Shown here piece after piece: positions 25,116 to 36,099 of a DNA stretch of 64,000 bases. Each line of letters opens with the position of its first letter. Positions within the stretch are counted from its first letter, which is position 1. The position numbers and the translations under genes were made by a program. Under the pieces are notes generated by a model, which saw only the letters and a list, made by a program, of their open reading frames with translations, was not told the origin of the DNA and did no database searches. The stretch is from Nipponacmea schrenckii (Eukaryota > Mollusca > Gastropoda > Lottiidae), in the NCBI GenBank assembly GCA_030562195.1, contig JAUJPP010000003.1:14229398-14293397 (forward strand). The letters run 5' to 3'.

Positions 25116-27193
25116 AATTTTTATACGCCCACGTGAAATGGGTGGCGTATATTGTCGTCCGTCCGTCCGTCCGTCCGTCCACAATTGCTCGTAAACACTC
25201 AAGGTGCAATTCTTGACGGATTTAATTGAAACTTTATATGAGTGTTTATGATCATGCAAGGATGAACCCTATTGAAAATCAGCGAAATTGGAAAAAAATT
25301 AGTATGAGTTTTTGTCCTTGTTCTTGAATGGCTCGTAAACACTCTACAATGTGCAATTCTTGCCTGATTTTGATGAAACTTGGTGTGAGAGTATGTTATA
25401 ACTCAAGGATAAACCCTATTGTATTATTTAGTATGAGTTATTGCCCTTGTTCTTGAAAACGCGTTCAATTTAAGCTTGTAAACACTCTTGAGGGAACAAT
25501 TCTTAATGGATTTTGATGAAACTTGGCTTGAGTATTTGTTTTTACCCAAGGATGGACCTCACCCAAGGATGAAGCCTATTGAAAAACGGTAAAATCGAAA
25601 AAAAATTAATATCAGTTATTGCGCTAGTTTTTGAAAACGCGTTCAATTTTTGGCTTTAAAACACTCTACAAAGCACAGTTATTGACCGATTTTGACAAAA
25701 CTTGTTGAAATTGTTTAATATCACCCAAGGATGAACCCTTTTGAAAATAGAATATATCGAAATAATTTGATACGAATTATTGCCCTTGTTCTATAAAATG
25801 TGTTGGATTTTTGCCTTGTAAACACTCTACAAGTCACAATTCTTGAGCCATTTTGATGTAACTTGGCATGAGTATTTGTAATTATCTAAGGATGAAGCCT
25901 ATTGAAATTCAGTTAAATCAAAAAATATTTAGTATCAGTAATTGCCCTAGTTTTTGAAAACGCGTTCAGTTTTAGCTTGTAAACATTCTAGAAAAAACAA
26001 TTCTTAATGGATTTTGATAAAACTTGGCTTGAGTATTTGTTTTTACCCAAGGATGGACCTTATTGAAAATCAAATAAATCGAAATATATTTAGTGTCAGT
26101 TATTGCCCTTGTGTTTGAAAACGGGTTTAACTTTTTGGGTAATAAACACTCTAGAAGGTACAATTCATGACCAATTTTGACAAAACTCACTGAAATTGTT
26201 TGATATCGCAAGGGATGAGCCCTATTGAAAATTAAAAAATATCAAAATATATCTAATATGAATTATTGCCCTTGTTCTTTTAAACGCGTTCGATTTGTGT
26301 CTCGTAAACACTCTACATGGCACAATTCTTGACGGATTTCGATGAAAGTTACTGCTCTTGTTCTTGAAAACGCGTTCAATTTTAGCTTATAAACATTCTA
26401 GAGAGAACAATTCTTAATGGATTTTGATTAACTTTGGCTTGAGTATTTGTTTTTACCCAAGGATGAACCCTATTATAAATCAAATAAATAGAAATATATT
26501 TGGTGTCAGTTATAGCCCTTGTTCTTGAAAACGCGTTCAATTTTAGCTTGTAAACACTCTAGAAAGAAAAAATTTTTAATGGATTTTGATGAAACTTGGC
26601 TTGAGTATTTGTTTTCTCCCAAGGGTGAACCCTATTGAAAATCGAAAAATATTTAGTACAAGTTATTGCCCTTGTTTTTGAAAACGCGTTCAATTTAACT
26701 CGTAAACACTCTAGAAAGAACAATTTTGAATGGATTTTGATGAAACTTGGCTGTAGTATTTGTTTTCTCATAAGGATAAACCCTATTGAAAATCAGATAA
26801 ATCGAAAAATATTTAGTGTCAGTTATTGCGCCTGTTTTCAAAAACGCTTTCAACTTTTGGCTTGTGAACACTCTAAACATTCATTTTTGACAAAACTCGC
26901 TGAAATTGTTTAATATCAACCAAGGATGAGCCTTATTAAGAATTAAAAATATCAAAATATTATTAAGGGTGAACCCTATTGCAAATCATAAAAATACCGA
27001 AAAATATTTTATGAGTTGTTATTAGGTACAATTCTTGACAGTTTTTAATGAAACTAGAGACCCTAGAAAAAAATATATCGTGGAAGATTGAATATTTCAT
27101 TCCACTTATTGTAATTGTAACCTTACTGAAAAGTTTTTATTTGAAATAAATGCTGCCAGTGGGCGTATATTACCTTGCCTGGCAAGCTATCTT
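25116..27193 (+). mobile_element. Pearl-like (Helitron-type, non-autonomous) element with both termini
   Basis: The head at 25116-25155 contains TTTTTATACGCCCAC and can fold through TACGCC/GGCGTA. A (GTCC)n tract follows (25157-25180). Then come roughly a dozen diverged monomers of about 150-160 bp sharing 'cgtaaacactct', 'gatgaaacttggcttgagt' and 'caaggatgaaccctatt'. The tail at 27154-27193 reads 'gccagtgggcgtatat', then the perfect short hairpin CTTGCCTGGCAAG and CTATC. This architecture matches published descriptions of pearl elements of bivalves, later linked to Helitrons. Family assignment is from memory of those hallmarks, without alignment. No Rep/helicase frame is present. Confidence 0.7.
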
Positions 27194-27775
27194 TCCTTTA
27201 GTGTAAGCCCAACAAGATCAACAAGACGGAAACAATATTTCAGCGCTTCTTCACCTTCCTCCTCAGCTCATATCTGCCCTAATCCGACCAATTCGTATAA
27301 CCCAATCCAGATTAGAAAAAGTTTAATTGAATATTATGGTTTCTAGTATGCGAGTACTTTAACATAGAAGCTTTCTGACAACAAGCCTGGGGTCAATGTA
27401 TTCTATCTTCGTAAACATCTTGGTAGACATTCCTCTTAACTTTACTTAATAATTTAATTCTCTGCTTAGATGTTATGAATATTGTTATCTCGTGATCTAT
27501 GTAACGATTACATAATTTCAATTTCATTAACTTTATCATCACATCAATGTTGACATTTATGTTATTGAATCAAAGAATTTTTTCCATAAAAATGAAATAA
27601 ACAGTTCTTAAATTTTGTTTTAGGTTTTGTTGGCAACTTGGAAGACCAAAATGCATGTCGCTTATCGTCTTGAATTCTATTCGTTACCCTAAGGGCCAAT
27701 GACACGAATATTTAAGCCTACATTGTATAAGAATTGCTCTTAAGTGGTTTATTGGTTGGTTACCATTGAATTCAA

Positions 27776-28055
27776 CGTGGTATGAACATTCGAGTGATAT
27801 TCATGGTCCTAAAGTTGATATTCAACAGCCCCTGGAAAGCTGACAGAATTCGATAGGCTACTACGGCTATGTCGAATTCTTCTATGTTTAGGTCGCTCTC
27901 ATCATCATTTGTTCGCTGACCGTCTTCTCCCGATAGTTCTGAAAAGATACCGGTTTCTGTTCGGGAGGATATATTGTTAATTAAGTATAGGTTAATGGTC
28001 GAAAGTTTGTCAATAAGTCTAATAATGACCGTTAGCTCACTATAAACTCACTAGA
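27776..28055 (-). other. Coding-like open frame of ~92 codons without ATG at its start, unrecognised
   Basis: Read on the minus strand, the frame stays open between TGA codons. It includes NISSRTETGIFSELSGEDGQ and then NDDESDLNIEEFDIAVV and AYRILSAFQGLLNI. An acceptor-like TATCTTTTCAG lies inside the frame, just before ELSGEDG. The acidic stretch and amphipathic segment look protein-like, but there is no donor, start codon or recognised family. It may be an exon or relic. Confidence 0.25.
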
Positions 28056-28666
28056 GTTTTATTTACAACAAACCTGAAATCAAAACGTTTAAGCCCTTTA
28101 GTACAAGAATCATCCATATTCAGACTATGTGTCAATAACAATGAACCAACCAATATGGCAGCACCTGGTGTTTCGAAAAAAATTTCATTGTTTGATTCTT
28201 TAATACTTATATAAATCAAAAGTAAAGATGTTCTAATTAATGGGAAAACTTTGTCAGTTTGTCTAATAATTCCCGAATTAACTCATAATCGGCCTAATTA
28301 CGTAGGAAATACCTAGCTAACATTTACCAGAACTATCCATAAAACACAGATGGACCTTCCTGTGTCCACATAACGTTAAATAAATTATGAATGCACGAAA
28401 TAACAATGAAAAAAAAGCCTAATTTATCATTTGGTAAGCTTATTTGACAAAATTTGAAATACAACTTTAATCGATGCTCACAGATTTCGCCCTAATGAAT
28501 AATAAATTATCTTTTTCATTTGAAAGTAAGGATTTGAAGATAAACTTGAAGTTTTAATTGGACGTAACATTGAACACTATACATTTTGAAACCTGGATTA
28601 ATTCTCTGAATAAAGTATGAGTGAATTTAATGTGAGTAGTTGTCAGACTAATCCCCATTCGTTATG

Positions 28667-28754
28667 GGCAAGTGGCTGATATTTATAGTCCAATATTGAC
28701 TTTAATATTGGACTCTTGGCCACTTGCCAGTACCAATATGTTGGATATTGGTAC
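28667..28754. repeat. Two adjacent hairpins
   Basis: Hairpin 1 (28667-28728) pairs GGCAAGTGGC with the complementary GCCACTTGCC, plus an inner TAGTCCAATATT/AATATTGGACT stem. Hairpin 2 (28730-28754) is a perfect 10 bp stem, GTACCAATAT/ATATTGGTAC, with a 5-base loop. The shared 'ccaatat' word suggests a related origin. It could be a transposon terminus or a structured RNA; nothing here decides. Confidence 0.75.
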
Positions 28755-31700
28755 GCAAAAAACAAAGGGTGACATCACATCTGTATTTTAATTCTAAATA
28801 GGAACAAAAAATTTCATATTTGAAATAGAAATACCTCATATTCGTTTTATTCAATATGGTTTATCGGAAGATAACTACTCTAAATTGAGACTTGAAAAGA
28901 CGAGAGCTGACCTTATTTACAATGCTGTTGGACAGAAGAGTCGTGGTAACGGATTAATATAAGTTTCGACATGTTTCTGGAACCATAACCCTTATATATG
29001 TATTTATAACTTGTAATTTATGAATAAAATTGTTTAAAATTAAAAAAAGGGTCGTGCCTTTTCAAAAGAGAACGAAGTTTGATGGCTGCAGATGGAGTGT
29101 CCATTATTGTTAGAATTTAATGGAAAAGACTGCTATAAGATTACAGATTGTCTATTGTACTTTGGGTGTTTTCGGTTATATATTACAAAATTAATCTGAA
29201 CAATCTCAGATATATACATTTTAATGAAACACAATCCATGAATTTATGACTATTACTATTAGATATATTATATATTGGATATGAATATCACCTATAGACG
29301 ATAGAGAGTACAAATGTCTGTTAATACAAGATTTAATTCCAATCAATATACGAATTTTTGTCAAGACTGTCAAAGATGAAAAAATCTCATACGCAAGTTA
29401 GACAATGATAATACAGATTATCATTGAAACTTATTTGCAATAAAATGAAAAACAACTATTGGTCGATATCTCATTAAAACTCTGGTACAAGATATTGACT
29501 TTATACAATAAATGTGTAAGCTTATATCAAGATATTGGAGGGTATGCTTACTCTTCTGGAAATCTGATATCACTCTTCATTATAAAATACACCCTCATCA
29601 TAAATGATAATATTCCTCATGAAAATTTCATTAGCTGCTATCAATGTTTTGACAATATTTTGTTTCGGATATCGGGTTTCTCTTCGGATCGGGACAAATT
29701 TCTTTGTTACATTAGGAATGCTGCTTGTATATAAAAATGGATTTTACGCTTAAAGAATAAGCCAGCTAGGAATTCTATTTATCGTATACAAAGATCGTTG
29801 AATCAATATCTACCACTGTTTATGTTACAGTGGGTGGAATAAACATAGTAACAAACCAATTGGAGCGGAAACAACACCTATATCCGATTGACAATTAACT
29901 TCCGCTTTTAGTCAGAAAATTGTCTTTAAGGTATATTGGAGAGGAATGTATAATTGTTTTAGTCTTGCAAAACGGAGATGGAGATTTTGTCTTAAAATAC
30001 TGTTCAATGGCTAAAGAGTGGCCATCATTCATATCTAGCTGAGGTCTGTAAATGTCAGCTTAGGTAATTGATGAAAAACATCTGCATATGTTTGATAAAT
30101 CTGGTTACTTTTTGAGCGTATAATATGAAGTGTCGTTTTTCACATTTGTATGTTATCACCAATACTGCTTCTTTGGGTTTACATTTTTAAATATACGGTT
30201 GATAAGTAGACCAGCTTGGACAATGAATTTTACTCCTGTGGATGTCTATTATGTTTGAAACCTAACGATAGCTGAAGGGTATATCATGATGATAAAACTA
30301 TTATAACCATTAGCTGCTTGTATTACTAATTTAATAATTAGAGGACATTGTATCAACCTTCATTTTAGAAACTATTCATTACTATCCTATTATTAGTGGC
30401 TCCCGTATTAAAGTGTAAGTAGACTTTTGGCCTTTATTAGTAAACGTTTAAAAGAGGTGTGCGACGTAAAAAAATACAAAGAAAAGTAATACAACGAAAT
30501 GTAGGACAAAAAGCTCTAGTCTTTTATTTTATCCGAGCTGAGAAAATTGAGATTTGGTGAGCCAAATTTACCCATATACAACATCAGGCCTGAGCGTCAT
30601 CCATGTCGCTTTGGCAATTATAAATCTGAAAAGTGGCGCTTTAGTTCCCAAGATTCCAAAATCTCCTTCTGATAACCACCAATGTCGCTATACTATAACC
30701 TGAAAGCTGTATTATAGTGTTCTGTCAATGACATTGGCTAATTTCGTCCAATATAGAACTGATTACATGCGGTTATTCTATAAAGTGAAATGGGGACTAT
30801 TCATCTGTCACAGAATCACTTTAACTCTCTACTGAAATATTTGACTAAAGAGTGTTCAATTAGAAATTATATATATATACAGACCCAAAGGCACATAATG
30901 GTGATATGATTTATATAAAGCTAATTAGATTTGACTAAGCCTAGTCAACTTAACATTCTAATTATATTGAACCATAATCAATATATCCCCTCTCTGTATC
31001 TCTCACTTTATTTTATCAGACAATGCACTTTCACACTTCATGGTGAAATCGTCTCCAGGCTAAACAAGAAAAATATTGAACTGATAATCTATAGTAACTC
31101 AGTTACAGTTCATTCATCTCCTTCTAAAAGTCTGTCAAATTTTGAAGTGAAGCTTTGAAAATGTGTGTACTGCCTTGAGATACAGTTTGTCAGAGAAACC
31201 GACCCGTCTGAAGATGAAGATGACTGCAAATTTGAAGATCTAAATAAATAAATCAATATGCCAGTCTAAATATTGTGATGATATTGAACGCATTGTGGTA
31301 TTAGACAGTGAGATAATTCTATATCATCATCTTAAACAAATCATTGTTAACACGTCCCCAAATATTCTTCTTACAATTATTTAAGTACACTTGCATACAA
31401 ATCTATTTGACCTAAAATTTGATCAACAAATTATCTACTAGCACTTTTTATGTCGATCGAAGAATAGAAAATTTATTTCATGTTATTTTATTAAATTGTA
31501 AAGTCGAAATAATGTGATTTTGTTAAGGTGATTATTATGATAAAAACAGATCCGCTATTTCATTTGATGCTTACAACAACTTGGCCCACTGCAGGAAATT
31601 ATTAAAAAAAATAGCATGGACTTCATTCTAAATAGTATTACGCTTTTAGCAAAATTAAAGTGGCAGAAGAAAATTTAAAAAGTTCTAAGCAATCATCGTG

Positions 31701-33371
31701 TGTTGTGTTATTAATATTTCTGGTAAAATAAACCCCAACAAAATTTAAGTGCAGGAAGAAGTTAAAGGGGTGGGGAATATTATAATAATAAAGTGCTGCA
31801 TCTTAAAATTTTGCTATACCACGAAAGGATTTTTCCACGAAAGGAAATATTCAGGGCCCTTATGATGTAATAAGATGGACAAACGCATACAGTAAATCTT
31901 GTTCAATACCACCAATAGAAAACGACCTTTTCAAGTTGCAACTACAATAAATGATCAGCGTCCACCGTCATTCACTCCTGTGACATCAATATGAATCAAT
32001 TAAGCAATCATAATGGTCATATCGCATGAAATTCGAAATTGGTTTCAAGCTAGACATTTGGAAAACCATTTCCGTCCAGGAAGACCTAAAGAAATCGTGA
32101 TAATATATATCTGTAGCAAGAAACTTCAGTTAATCGTTCAAAGTATGGCAATATCTGGAGTAAAACGTGTATAGTACTTCTTCTGTGGTTTAAATGGCAC
32201 CTTTTCTGCTGACAATAGAAATAGTTGATGCTTATCCTTCTATAAAATTCTATAATCTTGTGTGTATTTTGTTTATAGTAGTATATGACTGGATCGCAGT
32301 GCTGAAAAGCTCGGAGAAGAAATTTGTAGAGTGACACAATTGCCATTCAGAAAAATAGTCCTGCCAGCAATTTACTGGAATAATACAGACGTGATGTGTT
32401 TTACACATTCATTAACCTTGATCTTAGATAAATAATTTGTTGCACACCCAGGAAAGGATTATCAGAGGGAGGATAATTCTACCACACTGTAATTCAAGCT
32501 AATATTCTATGATTAAAGAATTTTCTACGAGAGTTTCTCTCAGATGGCAATAGATCAGTTAATGTTGACTTGTGGCGCAGGAAGGCATACTGGTTACGAA
32601 AAACCAATGGAAAAGCCTGTAAGTGTTGTACAACACTTAATATATTTTGAACCTACCAGTCACAACAGCCGTCGGATAAAGTACATTACTAATTACATTC
32701 TCTACAGAATATCAGACAACAGACTAGTAGGATTTTCTCGTCTCTGCATCAACACGGATATTATACTCAACTGTAATCACGTGATTGATGATTTCTGCAA
32801 ATGCATTCACAGACTGAATTTGGGAAATTGTGACATTGTGTATTTTGCAGCAAAATTTGCTGAAATTCAATTTTTTATATTATTTTTGTTTTTTGTAATT
32901 TCATCTGCAATATTTCAATTATGAGATAGTGCCTGGATTGAACTTAGCTGATAATGACTGCGTACCCAGGAGTAGCCATTTTCTATTTGGGATTCAAGTT
33001 TATGATATACTTTTAATAAAACGCAAAGAAATATGGATAAATCTATTTGCTTGCAGCAATAGATAAAGAAAACCTTCCTTGTCCCCATGAATACATTGTC
33101 TGCTTATCTATCCATCTTAAATGATCCAGAATGTCGACTACGACTAATTGAACACTTTTTAAAACCCTATGTAAAGTTCTATTAAAAAAGAGTATACTGA
33201 TTTACAAAAGGAGCTGGAACTCTTGACAAGAAGTCCATAATATTGAATGGGAGACAATCCGACTTTTGATAGCTTACTTCAGACGCGTTTCATTTGTACG
33301 TTCCATTTTGATTATTATCCATACTTTCTGATTTAGTCTCCCTATAAAGGCAGATAACTGATTTCATTACA

Positions 33372-34030
33372 AACAGGACTCAAACCACAAAAACATTTTA
33401 TGCTAACGAATTTAGTCCGTTCTATTTTTAGAAATCCTCTTTCTCCCTTCCTTTGGGGGTTTTTGCATGCCCACTTTGGACTTATTTTTGGTCTAGAGTT
33501 GAAATTTGATGTCTGAAATTGCATTTTCTTTCAGAATTTCTGAGATAATGAGAAATTTAATTGGCGGAAGGTTATTTCTAAAAATAGTGGTTTTTTGTGT
33601 AGTGACAGTCAAGCGGATATTGATAAAATGTAGTGGTTTACTTTCATTTTGTTCAGTTAAAAATTTTCATGGTCATGCTGTATTGAAATTTTGTACTGAA
33701 ACCAAGAATTGGCCAGGCTTACATGTGACATATAGGAAAGTTTCCAACGAGATTTCTGGAAAAAGTTATGGATGGTTGAATTTCGTGATTTAACATTAAA
33801 ACAGATGGCAATTGAATTGGTGGACTGAGTCCTTAGATATAAAGAACTAAGACCACATAAACATTTTATGATTATGATTGTATTTTCACCCTCTCTTTGG
33901 GGATTTGTATAACTTTTTTTGACTGATTTTTGGTCTGGGTTTGAAACTTGATGTCTGAAATTGCATGAAATGATGAGATATTTACATGTGGAAGAATAAC
34001 TAATCGTTTTGTGTGCAGAGAAAGTCAAAA
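33372..34030 (+). repeat. Diverged direct duplication (units near 33372-33630 and 33845-34030)
   Basis: Both units carry, in the same order, 'ccacaaaaacattttatg' or 'ccacataaacattttatg', 'ccctttgggg'-like words, 'atttttggtctgg' or 'atttttggtctag', 'gatgtctgaaattgcat' and a 'gttttttgtg' end. The copies are strongly diverged with indels. Neither encodes a recognised protein. Confidence 0.65.
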
Positions 34031-34549
34031 TAACTTTTCATGGCCATGATAATTATATTTAATTATGTTACCTCAAACGTTGCAATCCCATCGATAAGCC
34101 TAAATTAACAAACGTTATAAGAATTGTTTGCCAAATTTGGTATTAATAGACATTCAGCCGCAACATTTTTTTAAGTATTTTTGTTTTCTTTTATTGATCT
34201 TAAATCCAATTTTAAAGTTTTTATAGGAATGTTCAACAAACGCTTTACCTCAGGGAAAGTAATTCGCTGCAAGGTTTATGTGACCACTGGGGATACTTAA
34301 GAATTTCTTTTTATATACATTTTAATCGTTGAATTTAGCAAAGGTTATTAGATTTATTCAGTTATTCAGTTACTATAAGGCAATATGCCTACAGTATAAA
34401 AATACAAACGATATTTGTTACAGAGAATTCAATATACAAAATGATGTTGATATAATTCAATAAATGCAATAAATAGAGATACTAAATTATAATCGTGTGA
34501 TATAGCGTAACAATAAATAAGAGTGAATATATAAGTACATGTATGTACA

Positions 34550-35735
34550 GATCAAACAAATTATCAGAGAACTCTATGGTTTCAGGATTTCCGTTCTTAT
34601 TTCCATCGCCTTATATAAATATGGAGAGAGAGCGAATTGTACGTGCATCTTGGCTATTAAATAATCTGATAGCATTATCCTCGGTTGGGTATTGGGTTAG
34701 CCATGTGGGTAGGAAGTGTGTTCTGAGATCGTGGAGTATAGGACAAGATAAAATAAAGTGCAGCTCGTCACCTAATTGTTTTGTGTTGCGTATAGAACAT
34801 ATTCTGTCTTCTCTTATAACATTTTGATGGCAGCCTCGTTCAATCTCTAGATGGTGCGTGGAACATCTTAGATTACCAAGACAAAAACGAAGTTTATGTG
34901 ATAATGGGCTGGATAAATTTACTTCAGAATAAATACTGAATTTAATCTTGTGGTAGAATTCACAGCGAGGGGATTAAGATATAAAAGTCTACCATTCTTG
35001 AAAATTTATATCTCTTATGCGTTGTTTAAAGCATACCAAAAACTGTGGAACATCCCCTACACCTTGATGCAACCACACATGACCAAAGCCTGAGCTAAAT
35101 AACATCATACGTACAGATGAGCACCAGTTAAATCTACCATGAAAATCGTGTTCGTATAACACAATTTTGGCAATCTTTTGTCGCTCATACTTTGAATCTT
35201 AAGAAAATATTTAACCCGTTTAATAGCATAATTTACAAGGAGCTCTAGTCTGCCACACTCTGCTCTTGCAAGAGAATTTGTAGTTTTCATTCCTGTACAC
35301 AGAAGCCATTTACAAAATATGTTTTGTACATTTTCTATATCAGGTTTGACTTCGATTCCCCATAGTATAATATTGGGCAAACCATAGAATCGAATAATTT
35401 AAATGCAATATCAACATTACGTTGACCAAGTTTAGATATACATAGTTTTATACAGTTTGGTGCCTTAGATGCTTGCAGTGATAAGGTTTTACAACAAAGA
35501 TTCCATTTAAGTCTATTTGGAAATATAATACCTAAATATTTGTAGTAGCTGACAACATCAATCAAGCTACCCTGATAATACCATTTTTCTTGTTGTGACA
35601 AAACACCCCCGTTCTTAAAAACTACAATTTGAGACTTAATAAGATTAACTTTCATGTTCCATTTCGAGCAATATGTTTCAAGAACATCAAGCCAGTTCTG
35701 GAGTCCACCTATGGTATCAGCAACTAATGAGATAG
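34550..35735 (-). pseudogene. 5'-truncated LINE (non-LTR retrotransposon) reverse-transcriptase relic
   Basis: On the minus strand, the C-terminal part of a LINE ORF2 is readable with frameshifts and stops. It contains GLQNWLDVLETYCSKWNM, then VSYYKYLGIIF (the RT thumb-side FKYLG motif), KLFDSMVCPILYYG, IENVQNIFCKWLL and LARAECGRLELLVNYAIK. Further downstream are LRFCLGNLRCSTHHLEIERG and ELHFILSCPILHDLR. A frame change lies near 35365 and stops accumulate after 35105. The catalytic FADD region and everything upstream are absent, which is typical 5' truncation. The exact clade cannot be fixed by eye. Confidence 0.85.
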
Positions 35736-36099
35736 ATAACTAAAGGTTTTTGGTTAGAACGATGGTGTTGCGAAGAGAATTACCCATGGACCCTAAATGA
35801 TGGATGACTTGTTTCTGCTTCTACCATATAAAATGTCCATATAAAGTTATTGACCGCAAAGGAAATCTTTCTCACTGCCTATCCCCGTTTCTTCTTTACA
35901 TATTGCTTTTTCTGCTCTCTCTCTCACTTATTTTCTTCCTTAGGAACTGTTTATCAACCATTTCTACTTTGGTCTTGTTTTAACCAGTACCAGCATTCTC
36001 TTCCTCCATTCTCTCTTCTTCTACTCTCACTCTCTGTTTTCTAGTTACTTTTCTAGTTTTAACTTATCTTTAATTTTCATCTTCAATTCATTTCGAAAA
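35736..36099. other. Pyrimidine-rich spacer, no gene seen
   Basis: The plus strand is CT-rich (35870-36060, repeated 'ctctctct' and 'ttcttct'). It could serve as a polypyrimidine tract but no exon follows; next comes the repeat element tail. Confidence 0.5.

Larger units (their letters stand above)
27194..33370. other. Intergenic, no supported gene
   Basis: AT-rich sequence. The double hairpin at 28667-28754 and a coding-like minus-strand frame near 27776-28055 are listed separately. Plus-strand open frames at 29459-29734 and 32544-32924 (126 codons) show no recognisable domain and no splice context, so I do not call them. Confidence 0.45.

Noticed and set aside
24199..26913. Minus- and plus-strand open frames with repeated 'YFSIGLIFNRVHPW'-type peptides
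   Set aside because: These are in-frame readings of the ~160 bp repeat monomers, not a protein family.
32544..32924. 126-codon plus-strand open frame
   Set aside because: No recognisable domain or exon structure, AT-biased hydrophobic end; a frame of this length can arise by chance in 64 kb.
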